A DNA stretch of 64,000 nt, from the NCBI GenBank assembly GCA_020465985.1, contig JAANYP010006978.1, positions 425,809 to 489,808 on the forward strand, read 5' to 3'. Positions 45,801 through 59,894 of this stretch are shown here, piece after piece. A model generated the notes under the pieces. It searched no databases, was not told the origin of the DNA, and was given only the letters and a program-made list of their open reading frames with translations. Each line of letters begins with the position of its first letter. The first letter of the stretch is position 1. Made by a program: the position numbers and the translations under genes. The DNA is from Centrapalus pauciflorus. Lineage: Eukaryota > Streptophyta > Magnoliopsida > Asterales > Asteraceae.

Positions 45801-47759
45801 CATGTAAAACATCTAATAACTATTACATTCATTATAAATATAATATCTTACAAATAATTTTAATTATAAAATATGGAAAATGAATCTGTCCAATGTACGT
45901 AGATTGTACATAGAATATGTTCGTCGATACTCTACATAGAATGTCACGCAATCTACGTAGAATGACATTCAATCTACGTAGAATGACATTCAATCTAGGT
46001 AGAATGACATGCAATCTACGTAGAATGACATGCAATCTACGTAGAGTATCGACGAACATATTCTATGTATAATATACGTAGAATGTCATGCAATCTACGT
46101 AGAATGACATTCAATATACGTAGAATGACATTCAATCTACGTAGAATGACATTCAATCTACGTAGAATGGCATTCAATATACGTAGAATGACATGCAATC
46201 TACGTAGAATGTCATTCAATCTACGTAGAATGTCATGTAGAATGTCAAGTATCATATATTCTACATAGATTACATGATAAAATATACCAAAAACACATTG
46301 AATGTTAATGTACATTTACATAAAAAGATATAGAAATGTATAAGAAACAAAAAAATATATGAAATATATAAGAAACATAACATTCTACGTAGATTATGTG
46401 TGATTTTTACAAGTAGTCTTGTATCATATATATAATGTAGATTATCATGTAATCTACGTAGATTATCATGTAATCTACGTAGATTATCATGTAAAACATC
46501 TAATAACTATTACATTCATATATATCTAATATTTGACAAATAATCTTCATTATAAAACATTTAAAATGAATCTGTCATATTCTATGTAGAGTATCGACGA
46601 ACATATTTTATGTAAAATATACGTAGAATGTCATGCAATCTATGTAGAATGACATGAAATCTACGTAGAATGACATTCAATCTACGTAGAATGTCATGCA
46701 ATCTGCGTAGAAAAACATGCAATCTATGTAGAATGTCGTGTAAAATGTCAAATATCATATATTCTACATAAAGTACATGATAAAATATATCAAAAACACA
46801 TTGAAACAAAAAAAAAGATTTCATTTAGACATTTTATCAAACACTTGGTATGCAACTGACATAAAATATACCAAAAATACATAGAATAAAACTGTAAATC
46901 TAAGTAGAATAACATGCAATATACGTAGAATGACATGCAATCTACGTAGAATGACATGCAATCTACGTAGAATGACATGCAATCTACGTAGAATGACATG
47001 CAATCTACGTAGAGTATCGACGAACATATTCTATGTACAATCTACGTAGAATGTCATGCAATCTACGTAGAATGACATTCAATCTACGTAGAATGACATT
47101 CAATTTACGTAGAATGACATGCAATCTACGTAGAATGTCATGCAATCTATGTAGAATGTCGTGTAGAATGCCAGGTATCATATATTCTACGTAGATTAAA
47201 TGATAAAATATACCAAAAACACATTGAAACAAAAAAAAATAAGATTTCATTTAGATATTTTATCGAATACTTGGTATGCAACTGATATAAAATATACCAA
47301 AAACACAATAAATAGTAATGGTAATCTACAAAAAAGAAATAGATTTGTATAATAAACATAAAAATATATGAAATATATAAGAAACATAACATTCTACATA
47401 GATTATGAATAGTAGTGTTAATCTACATAAAAATATATAGAATTATATAACATTCTATATAGACATATAATATTTCTATATAGAATACATTAATTTTTTA
47501 GCAATTAAATAACTTTTTATATAGAAAAAAATTTATTTTTTTTATAAAAAACGTTTTTTTAATATTAAAATCAATTCTAATGAAAGAAAGAGAAAATGAA
47601 AATGAAAAAAAAAGTAAGAGAGAGAAAGTGAAAAAGAGATGCATATAATGAAAAAGGTGGAGAGAGAAAGATAATATTTTTTATTCTAAAAATACCCTTT
47701 TGATCCAAGGGCTCTAAAAGGTTCCTAGGTTCTCACCATCTTTAGGTTCTTAAAAGAAC

Positions 47760-47762
<3 letters not shown>
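42884..47762. mobile_element. Large non-coding foldback-type element with internal minisatellite
   Basis: The left end GAGGGTTCTTCTAAGAACC and the inverse of the right end GAGGTTCTTTTAAGAACCT begin arms that remain alignable for about 300 bp: GGAACCTAAGAACCTTTTA, AAAAGGGTATTTTTGGAA, CTCTCTTACTTTTTTTCATT, AAAAAACGTTTTTTATAAAA, AATATTATATGTCTATATA. The left arm (42884-43255) carries about 90 bp absent from the right arm (about 47450-47762). Both outer sides are (TA)n tracts. The interior is filled by 21-bp palindromic repeats and AT-rich spacers and has no transposase, so it must have been mobilised in trans or grown in place. Confidence 0.75.
43257..47390. repeat. 21-bp palindromic minisatellite in about 1.6-kb higher-order repeats
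   Basis: Basic unit TCTACGTAGAATGACATTCA plus A (21 bp), varying as GACATGCA and GTCATGCA, each with the palindrome TCTACGTAGA. Blocks of about 5-10 units alternate with AT-rich spacers. Larger copies about 44041-45657 and 45658-47390 are nearly identical; matched landmarks lie 1,616 to 1,697 bp apart. A diverged partial copy precedes them. Because 21 is a multiple of three, both strands give open frames such as LRRMTFN repeats; these are not genes. Confidence 0.9.

Positions 47763-47808
<46 letters not shown>
47763..47808. repeat. (TA)n microsatellite between two inverted-repeat elements
   Basis: Shared boundary: right flank of the foldback element and left flank of the element at 47810. 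Confidence 0.95.
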
Positions 47809-48959
<1,151 letters not shown>

Positions 48960-49190
48960 CAATGTATATGTACTTATCGATTAAGAATATCAAAATATCA
49001 CATACTACCTTTATTTATTATTGATCAATTTTAATAAATGAAAGATAAATACATTTTGTGTAATTTTTAATAAAATCTAAAATTAAATTAACTAAAAGTT
49101 ACAAACTTAAAAATAAAAAAGTTTTAAAAAGGTAGAAAAGTAACTACCATTTATACACGTTTAGAAAGCAAGAAACATAACAGTTTGTGA

Positions 49191-49194
49191 AAAC

Positions 49195-49285
<91 letters not shown>
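49191..49285. repeat. (ATA)n trinucleotide microsatellite
   Basis: About 95 bp of AAT/ATA repeats, uninterrupted. Confidence 0.95.
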
Positions 49286-49289
49286 GCGA

Positions 49290-49950
49290 TAAATAACAAT
49301 ACATTTATTGTAAATATACAAAAAATAAAAATATCTTTTTTTTTCTTTTTTTTTTTTTGCATTTTTACCGTTTATAGCTACATTATTTTTTTAATCATAT
49401 CAATAACTTTTGTATTCTTCTTTTGCTTGCAAACCTGATCTAGTAGGTTATCACACTATGTTTTACCGATAATAGCAACTAATGATTGTATAAAATAAAT
49501 AATGTGGTTATAACTGTGAAATGCAAATAATAATTTATATCTTTGGCATATAACCATCTTAATTTTTAAAATAATATTTATATGTCTTAACTTTAAGTTT
49601 TTATACGTGTTATGTAACTAAATGTTATTAAAAATATACATGTAATATGGTGATTAATAAACAAAATGATATTAATTATGCTTCAAGAAGTATTAACAGT
49701 TCAACTAATTTAATTATTAGCTTATTTAGGTTATTTGGTTTATTATATTTTTATTAGTTAGCTAGTTTTAGTTGGTTTATAAATGTTAACTGTTACATAT
49801 AAAAATAGAGGGTTACTTGGTTAAAAAGTGTTAATTGTTTTAGTTTAAATATTTATTAGGTTAAATTGTCAAGAGTGATAATATAAAATATAAATTTTTA
49901 CAAAAAAAAATGCAACATAAAATATTTATGGACAATTTAGGGGTGTGCAA
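49290..49950. other. AT-rich spacer, no gene
   Basis: No coding or repeat-end structure was recognised in this stretch. Confidence 0.4.
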
Positions 49951-49954
49951 AATA

Positions 49955-52900
49955 ACCGAATTCGAACAACCCACACGAACCGAATCTTAAACGGGTTATT
50001 TGGGTCGGGTTATTCGGTTTTCGGTTTTGTTAATCGGGTTAAATGATACCTGAATAACAATTTCGGTTTGGGGATCGGGTAGGATTCATGTTTATTCGGG
50101 CACCCAAATAACCCATTTAATTTTTAAATTCCCAAATTTAATTAAACTTAGAATTGTTATATATAAAAAATGTAAAGATTTAAATATCCAATTTTAATAG
50201 CCAAAAGATTTAACCCGTGTACCCAAATTACCCAACCCATTTAACCCGTTTAAACTAATTTGTAAAGTAATTCAATTTTTATATCAAAACCGAATAACCT
50301 TTTTAACCCAAACCGATTAACCCGTCCCCTTATTTGGTTCGGGTTCGGCCAAAGAACCCACACCCTAAAACCCAAATAACCCGAACCGAATACCCCAATA
50401 CTCATTTAACCCGTCCGAATATCACCCCTTTTTATGGTATATGTGGATGTGGTCATTGAGTTAACCTTGATGCAACATGTGTCCTATTAATACCTTGTTT
50501 TAACCCAATTTAATAATTATTATTTATTTATTTTGATAATTTTGATAAACAAACACGAAATTGTGATGACATACAAACTTTTATATTCATGTACAAGATT
50601 ATATTTAAATCTATACACAAGCTATTTTATAAAAATATCATTCACAATAGAATAATTCAGAAAAAAATCACACACAGTCACATTTAATTAACATTACTTG
50701 TGGGTGATCAACTTGAAATTCACTTAAGAAATCGATTTGCTCGATCTGGTTCGTGGTCAATCTGAATCAACTTGGAAGGAATTGATTTGCTCATCAGGTA
50801 TGCTCGATCATCCATTTTCAGCTTTTGGTGGTTTATTTTAGCATTCCATGCCAATTTTTGTTTCGGATTTTAATTTTCTTAAATGTTTATAGATCTAGGG
50901 TTTAGATGTTACATATCTAAAGGTTGAACCAATTAGTATTCATAGTATCTAATGAATCTGATTTCACCAGAATGACGACAACGGTGGGGACCGAACCCGA
51001 ATAACCCACCCAAACCAAATCTTAAACGAGTTATATGGGTCGGGTTATTCGGCTTTCGTTTTTGTTAATCGGGTTAAATGGTACCCGAATAACAATTTTG
51101 GTTCGGGGATCGGGTAAAATTCATGTTTATTCGGGCACCCAAATAACTCGTTTAATTTTTAAATTCTCAAAATTTTAATTAAAATTAGAATTGTTTATAT
51201 ACAAAATTGTAAAGATTTAAATACCCAATATTAATAGCCAAAAGATTTAACCCGTGTATCCAAATTACCAACCCATTTAAACTAATTTGCAAAGTATATC
51301 AATTTTTATATCAAAACCGAATAACTTGTTTAACCCAAACCGATTAACCCGTCCCCTTATTTGGTTCGGGTTCGGCCAAAGAACCCACACCCTCAAACCC
51401 AAATAACCTGAACCGAATAACCCAATACTCATTTACCCCGTCCGAATATCACCCCTTTTTATGGTATATGTGGATGTAGTCATTGAGTTAACCTTGACGC
51501 AACATGTGTGCTATTAATACCTTGTTTTAACCCAATTTAATAATTATTATTTATTTATTTTGATAATTTTGATAAAAAAACACGAAATTGTGATGACATA
51601 CAAACTTTTATATTCATGTACAAGATTATATTTAAATCTATACACAAGCTATTTTATAAAAAAATCATTCACAATAGAATAATTCTGAAAAAAATCACAC
51701 ACAGTCACATTTAATTAACATTACTTGTGGGTGATCAACTTGAAATTCGCTTAAGAAATCGATTTGCTCGATCTGGTTCGTGGTCAATCTGAATCAACTT
51801 GGAAGCAATTGATTTGCTCATCAGGTATGCTTGATCATCCATTTTCAGCTTTTGGTGATTTATTTTAGAATTTCGTGCCAATTTTTGTTTCGGATTTTAA
51901 TTTCTTCTTCAAAATTTCTTCTTAAATGTTTATAGATCTAGGGTTTAGATGTTACATATCTAAAGGTTGAATCAATTAGTAATCATAGTATCTAATGAAT
52001 CTGATTTCACCAGAATGACGACAACGGTGGGGACCGAACCCGAATAACCCACCCAAACCGAATCTTAAAAAGGTTATATGGATCGGGTTATTCGATTTTC
52101 GTTTTTGTTAATCGGGTTAAATGGTACCCGAATAACAATTTTGGTTCGGGGATCGGGTAGAATTCATGTTTATTCGGGCACCCAAATAAATCGTTTAATT
52201 TTTAAATTCTCAAAAATTTAATTAAAATTAGAATTGTTTATATATAAAATTGTGAAGATTTAAATACCCAATTTTAATAGCCAAACCCAATTTTAATAGC
52301 CAAAAGATTTAACCCATGTACCCAAATTACCCAACCTATTTAAACTAATTTGTAAAGAATTTCAATTTTTATATCAAAACCGAATAACCTGTTTAACCCA
52401 AACCGATTAACCCGTCCCCTTATTTGGTTCGGGTTCGGCCAAAGAACCCACACCCTCAAACCCAAATAACACGAACCGAATAACCCAATACTCATTTACC
52501 CCGTCCGAATATCACCCCTTTTTATGGTATATGTGGATGTAGTCATTGAGTTAACCTTGACGCAACATGTGTGCTATTAATACCTTGTTTTAACCCAATT
52601 TAATAATTATTATTTATTTATTTTGATAATTTTGATAAAAAAACACGAAATTGTGATGACATACAAACTTTTATATTCATGTACAAGATTATATTTAAAT
52701 CTATACACAAGCTATTTTATAAAAAAATCATTCACAATAGAATAATTCAGAAAAAAATCACACACAGTCACATTTACCTAACATTACTTGTGGGTGATCA
52801 ACTTGAAATTCGCTTAAGAAATCGATTTGCTCGATCTGGTTCGTGGTCATTCGGAATCAACTTGGAAGAAATTGATTTGCTCATCAGGTATGCTCGATCA

Positions 52901-54176
52901 TCCATTTTCAGCTTTTGGTGGTTTATTTTAGCATTTCGTGCCAATTTTTGTTTCGGATTTTAATTTCTTCTTCAAAATTTCTTCTTAAATGTTTATAGAT
53001 CTAGGGTTTAGATGTTACATATCTAAAGGTTGAATCAATTAGTATTCATAGTATCTGATGAATCTGATTTCACCGGAATGACGACAACGGCGGGGACCGA
53101 ACCCAAATCTTAAACGGGTTATATGGGTCGGGTTATTCGGTTTTCGTTGTTGTTAATTGGGTTAAATGGTAGCCGAATAACAATTTTGGTTCGGGGATCG
53201 GGTAGAATTCATGTTTTTTCGGACACCCAAATAACTCGTTTAATTTTTAAATTCTCAAAAATTTAATTAAAATTAGAATTGTTTATATATAAAATTGTAA
53301 AGATTTAAATACCCAATTTTAATAGCCAAAAGATTTAAACTGTGTACCCAAATTACCCAATCCATTTAAACTAATTTGTAAAGTATTTCAATTTTTATAT
53401 CAAAACCGAATAACTCGTTTAACCCTAACCAATTAACCTGATACTCATTTAACGCGAAACTGATTAACTCGTCCCCTTATTTGGTTTGGGTTCGGCCAAA
53501 GAACCCATACCTTCAAACCCAAATAACTCGAACCGAATAACCCAATACTCATTTAACCCGTCCGAATAACACTCCTGTTTAATGTATATGTGGATGTAGT
53601 CATTCAGTTAACCTTGACGCAACATGTGTGATTTTAACCCAATTTAATAATAACTTTTTATTTATTTTGATAAATTGATAAACAAACACGAAATTGTGAT
53701 GACATACAAACTTTTATATTCATGTACAAAATTATATTTAAATCTATACACAAGCTATTTTATAAAAAAAATCATTCACAATAGAATATTTCAGAAAAAA
53801 ATCATTCACAATAGAATATTTCAGAAAAAAATCACACACAGTCATATTTAATTAACATTACTTGTCGGTGATGGACTTGGAAATTCGCTTAAGAAATCGA
53901 TTTGCCCGAATGGGTTCGTAGTCAATCTGAATCAATTTTGAAGAAATTGATTTTCTCTTCAGGTATGCTCAATCATTCATTTTCAGCTTTTGATGGTTTA
54001 TTTTAGCATTTCGTGTCAATTTTTGTTTCGAACTTTAATTTCTTCTTCAAAATTTCGACTTAAATGTTTATAGATCTAGGATTTAGATGTTACATATCTA
54101 AATGTTGAATCAATTAGTATTCATAGTATCTAATGAATCTGATTTCGTCGGAATGACGACAACAGTGGTGACCGAA
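49955..54176 (+). repeat. Four tandem copies of a 1.04-1.08-kb segment
   Basis: Copies are marked by ATGACGACAAC at 50972, 52015, 53078 and 54153, spaced 1,043, 1,063 and 1,075 bp. Each unit has a GC-rich inverted section (CGGGTTATTCGG near its start, CCCGTCCGAATATCACCCC later). An AT-rich part (GTGATGACATACAAACTTTT) follows, then a leader-like part with donor-like TCATCAG|GTATGC and acceptor-like TTTCACCAG before the ATG. The unit joins occur at ACCGAA, which is also found at the outer left (49955) and outer right (54171) edges. The GGGGTG...CACCCC section looks like a hAT-type MITE. No intact gene results. Confidence 0.85.
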
Positions 54177-54223
54177 TTGAGTGTTGGTTTGACCGGAATT
54201 CTTCACTTTTCAAGGTTTGTATG

Positions 54224-54648
54224 CAGTGGGGATCCAGAAATTTTTGTTATCAGTGTCACTTTTTTTAGTACATTTAATGGTTATATTTTTGAACTTTTTT
54301 CAAAGACGGATCAATTCACCAAAATAAGCTGTCAACACAAAATTAACAACTAACAAGATTTTTGGGCTGAACATTTGCTTCTTCTCTTTTCTTTTTTTAA
54401 AATTTCTATTGAGCTTTTTTTTCTTTTAAATTTTATGATTAAATATCAATAGTATTGCAATAAATTTGGGTAATAAAAACAACAAACATAAAATAGAAAT
54501 GCATATAATACTTTTATATATTTTTCGTAGGTGTCACTTCAAAAATATTGTAGGTGTCACTCGATTTTTAGATATATACGTAACTTGGTATTTTGAAAAT
54601 TTATCAGTGTCAAGTGACACACGTGTTTATAAATTGGGCCCGCCCATG
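54224..54648 (+). mobile_element. hAT-type MITE with 8-bp duplication
   Basis: Starts CAGTGGGGATCCAGAAATTT, close to the CAGTGGCGGATCCAG start common in plant hAT elements, and ends GGGCCCGCCCATG. The 8-bp TTTGTATG occurs immediately on both sides (54216-54223 and 54649-54656). It is 425 bp and non-coding, and interrupts the frame that starts at ATG 54153. Confidence 0.75.
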
Positions 54649-54659
54649 TTTGTATGGAT

Positions 54660-55365
54660 ACTCAAAAAAATGTTATTACGATATTTATTTTTATTTATTG
54701 GTTATTTTTTATTGTTAATGATAAAAATGTTAAACGACATTTCTTTTTTTCATAACTTAAAACTTTTTATGACCTGTTAAACTTCATTGCAGGTTATCTG
54801 CAATTATGAACGATTAAAAGTAATAATTTAATGAAAAGTTATACAAAAAAATATATGAAAATTAAAAATATATGACCATTAACAATAGAAATACAAAAAA
54901 ATGTTATTATTTACGTTAATATATTATACATTTTGACAAAATGTATATGTGGAAAATGAAATTATAAAATACAAAATGCAAGAATTTAATGAGAAGTTAT
55001 AACATAAAAGTGATATATATATTTTTAAGTATACTATATTTGATAAATAGAAATAAGTTAGAAAGAAGATGAGAAAGGAAATAAATGGGGGAAAATGAAA
55101 AAAGGGAGGTATGTAATTGTAAATGATGATGAGAGAATGAGGATGAGTGTGTGAAAGAAGCAAACGCATGTTGCATTTAAAGCTTTGCGTGTCAATCATA
55201 TCCTCCTCTTTCTCTCTCTCTCTAACCGCTCTTCTTCTTCTTCTTCTTCCCAAAGACCCAAACCTACCTTAAAACTTCATTTATATATATTTCCACAAAT
55301 CAAACCGACTTTTTAACTTCTTTTTAAATAATTTTTAATTCATTTCTCATTTTTCACACTGCTAA
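54660..55365. other. AT-rich spacer, no gene
   Basis: No gene recognised. A short CT and CTT run lies at 55209-55250. Confidence 0.45.
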
Positions 55366-55741
55366 GAGGGTGTTTGGTTTTGCGTTATATACGTGATTAT
55401 TAGCTTATTACGTTACAATAACGCAAATAATTGATTTAAAGTGTTTGGATTGCATACATTAATAAGTGATGATTATTTGCGTTTAACGTTTGTCCAACCA
55501 CACTTTTTCATAAGTTAAAAATTATAGCTTATTTGCTTAATAAGTGATTATTTGTTCATTTTACAACTAAAAACGCAAATCCAAACACTTTAAAAACTGA
55601 TTAGTTGATAAAGATGATATCAAACAGCAGAAGCTAAGCCAAACACTACATTTCCTGCAGCACTTTTTGTTACAACAATTATCTGATTATTAGTTTCCAA
55701 AACGCTATAACACTTTTTCAAACGCAAATCCAAACAACCTC
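55366..55741 (+). mobile_element. Tourist-like (PIF/Harbinger) MITE, copy 2
   Basis: GAGGGTGTTTGGTTTTGCG at the left and CGCAAATCCAAACAACCTC at the right, flanked by TAA on both sides (55363-55365, 55742-55744). Interior strings such as TAATAAGTGATTATTTG match the copy at 29300-29669 in reverse orientation. Confidence 0.8.
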
Positions 55742-56205
55742 TAATTCTCTTCATCATTTGTTGTAAATTTTTTTTTCAAAATCACCAAGCTACTATATAT
55801 TTAATTAATCAAACTCTAAGTTTTTAGTTTTTACATATATGGTGGAGATTTATCGTGAGAAATGGTGAGAAGTAGGGTTTTGCATTGATATTGAATCATC
55901 AAACTATTGATTCATGATTATTGATTCATTATCAATACTTTTGAACCAAATATATAGATTTGAATCATCATTTACGAGCTAAAAATGATGATTCAGTAAT
56001 AATGCATTTTTCTGCGGTCATGATGCACCAAAAGTTTTATCCATGTTTTTTTGTGATCCGGGTTTGATATAACAAATACATTTGATTCAACAATGTCTAA
56101 AATGAATCAATAATCATGAATCAATAGTTTGATGATTCAATATCAATGCAAAACCCTCCTTCTTACCATTTCTCACGATAAGATCTCTTCTCACGTGATC
56201 CATAT

Positions 56206-57130
<925 letters not shown>

Positions 57131-57748
57131 ATATATAATCTAAATATTTATTCCATATAAATTAAGCTCATCTTTAAAATTTGCTACTTAGGATTTGAAT
57201 TTCATTATAGACAATTAAACTAATAACATTAACTAATATACATATATTTAAACAAATGGTTAATTGAATTTCTATTTTTGAAATTGTTAGCTAATTAAAA
57301 GGATAGAAATTAAAAACGGGGAGAGGTATATATGCAAAAGGAAGGAGGACAAGTGACTGTATCACTGTTGAAGAGCAGCTAGCGTAGTGACGACACAGTT
57401 AAGTTGATGAGAACCGACCTAGAAACACACACACATAGAATTCAAATCCCCAGTGCACCTCAATATGAAAAGAAACTAATACACTATCTAAGTGTGCAAA
57501 AATCAACAAAATAAAATCAATGCTATAACCGTTAATGAGTTGTAATCTTAATTAAGGATTGTATATCAATCAATTTTAGTCAACTGAATACTTGAATTAT
57601 GTGATACCATAAACAATCACGTAATTTAATTTGCTTGCTCGATTCACTTCTGTCACGTAATTTAACCGGATTCAACAAAATCAAAATCGGATTCAAGAAA
57701 ATCAACCGTGATGTATTGTGAATGAACGATAATATGACATTTACAATG
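57131..57748. other. AT-rich intergenic, no gene
   Basis: Nothing recognisable was found in this stretch. Confidence 0.45.
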
Positions 57749-57751
57749 TAA

Positions 57752-58064
57752 GGGGCGTTTGGTTCACAAAATTTTTTTCCTTTGGATTTGCATTTTGTCA
57801 AAGAATTTGCATTATGCAGCATTTGCATTTGTCAGGATTTTGTCAAAGAATCTACATTATCTTTTAAGAAAAAAATTTTAATTTGAATAATGCAAGGTAT
57901 GGTATTTAAAATCCTAAGGGGGAGACTGAGTTTTTAAATAACAAAGAAGGAAGAGATTTCAGAAATCCTGGGATTTAAATCCTTACTGAAATCTGCGAAC
58001 CAAACACAGGATTTTAAGTGCAAATCCCAGGAAATCCCAGGAAATCCCCAAACCCAACGCCCCC
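57752..58064. mobile_element. PIF/Harbinger-type MITE
   Basis: Left end GGGGCGTTTGGTTCACAAAA and right end AAACCCAACGCCCCC are inverse-like. TAA occurs on both sides (57749-57751 and 58065-58067). The interior is rich in GGATTTTGTCAAAG and GCAAATCCCAGG. A worn relative is near 7690-7990. Confidence 0.65.
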
Positions 58065-58605
58065 TAAATGTTCATATATCACAATTCACAGTATAACTTT
58101 TATAATATAGGATAAATTTCACAATTCACAGTTCATAGTATGACTTTACAATATATGATAGATTTCACGGTTCACATTTATTTATTCGAAGTTGACAAAT
58201 ACGTGTTCACAATTAATATATTAGAGTATTCACTGGTTCACAAATATGTGTTCACAATTCACAGTTGACATAATTTAGTCAGAGTTTTAATTATCATTAG
58301 ATTTACGACAAATGAAATTCCTCCACAAACAACTATAGATACTTTTTGCTTTGTTGCATGTCATATTCTATTTTGGTTGATATTTAATTTGGATCTTCAA
58401 ATCTCATAATTTAAGGGTAATTGCAAACTTTATTTATTTATTACAATATTACTCTCCTTGTAATTAAATTGATTTGTTTTAATTTTTAATTGGTAATTAA
58501 TTAATATCCTTTAATAGCTAAATATTTTGTTAAAAGGTAGTTCCTTTGGTACCCACCACTTTCAAAAATTAGAAAAATGCAATTGCATGTTTTGATAAGA
58601 GAAAT

Positions 58606-59085
58606 TTGTGCAAAAAACCTTTTAGTTGAATTATTTTTGTTATTAAAACCTCCAACCATTTTTCATTGCACAAAAAGTCCACCAACTGACTAAACTTATC
58701 AAAATGTGATTTTTTTTAGATAAACTGACTTGCAACCTGATTAACCAGTTGCAATATGTTGATCACCGTTCATCTCCGACAAACTTTTTTTCCACCGAAC
58801 TCACATATCAGTGTTTTATGATACAAATTTATATTTTGTTGTTGACTTCTTTATTTAAATCAGTGTTTTTTTTGTTGAAATTTACTTTTCTGGCGAAATT
58901 CCAATATTCACTAGTGACTTAACGACCATGGTATGTGACTTTAAACGGGTTACAAACTGGTAATTTCTCACTTTTGTGAGATTTTACCAGTCGTGAGTTT
59001 TTTATGCAACGAAAAATAATCATTGGTTTTAATCGTAAAGTTGGTCCAACTTGAAGGTTTTTATTCACAAATATTCCTTTGGTAA
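58606..59085. mobile_element. Candidate Mutator-like MITE
   Basis: Left GAAATTTGTGCAAAAAACCT and the inverse of the right GAATATTTGTGAATAAAAACC with CAAGTTG match imperfectly. Adjacent 9-mers TTTGATAAG and TTTGGTAAC agree at 7 of 9 positions and may be a worn duplication. Non-coding. Confidence 0.45.
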
Positions 59086-59628
59086 CTAGTATAAATGTAA
59101 TTACATAAATCATGTTAATGATAAGGTGATTGTATAAATTAATAAACAAAATAAAGATTGTTAAATGATTTGATAATTAACAAATACGTAAGTCGGTTTA
59201 AAACATTAATTACATTGATAAAAGAAAAATGTGATTGTATAAATATATGGATGAGAGTTATGTGACTAAGGATATTTATTGTGAACAACCATAAAATAGC
59301 TTTGAATATTATGAATTTTGTTGAAAATATTACCGAACCCTTCTATTAACCTGTTAATCTTATTGGATTTTATTGAATCCTATGAATTTGTCAATTCATA
59401 TGAATCTTACTAAATTCTATGAATCTCATTATAAAAACTAATATGAACCATTTGAATGTTCTGAAAATTGTTGTAAACAATTCTATAAACATTTTGAATC
59501 ATATGAATAATGTTACAAACAGTTGTTGATATATGTAATGGTTATATGTATTTTTTTTATTTATTCACAACGTCCACAACGAATAACTTGTTCGTAATTG
59601 ATTTATGTATGCATAAATAAATAAATAC

Positions 59629-59850
59629 ATGTCTCGGATAAGACGCACACACACATACTTTCTCTCCTCACTCATCATCATTTTCTCTCTCAGGTGTTTT
59701 ATTTGCAAGCAAAAAAGCATCTCTCACTCAGGTAAGCGTAAGAGGGGAATTGAAGCTTTCTTCTCCTATGGCGGATGCGTTTGTGTAGGGAGGATTTTAG
59801 GCTTTCACCACTCCACCATCCTCATACCCACCCACCTGCTGATCCAATAA
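59629..59850 (+). other. Possible upstream ORF in the leader of the GRAS gene
   Basis: A 73-codon frame from ATG 59629 ends 44 bp before the GRAS start. It would act as an upstream ORF only if transcription starts further upstream. Sequence around 59640-59740 is CT-rich like a leader, and CACTCAG|GTAAGC near 59729 could be a donor of a leader intron. No peptide conservation can be judged here. Confidence 0.3.
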
Positions 59851-59894
59851 ACCCATTCATTCCATTCCATCCATCAGGATAAATTTAACCAAAA

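Noticed and set aside
43257..47390. CRISPR-like array of short palindromic repeats
   Set aside because: Repeats are contiguous 21-bp units without unique spacers, the sequence is plant nuclear DNA, and no cas genes exist.
43747..47392. Many open frames on both strands reading LRRMTFN / ILRRLNV repeats, like a repeat protein family
   Set aside because: They are translations of a 21-bp DNA repeat; because 21 is a multiple of three, all copies stay open on both strands. No start context, non-repetitive flank or family motif.
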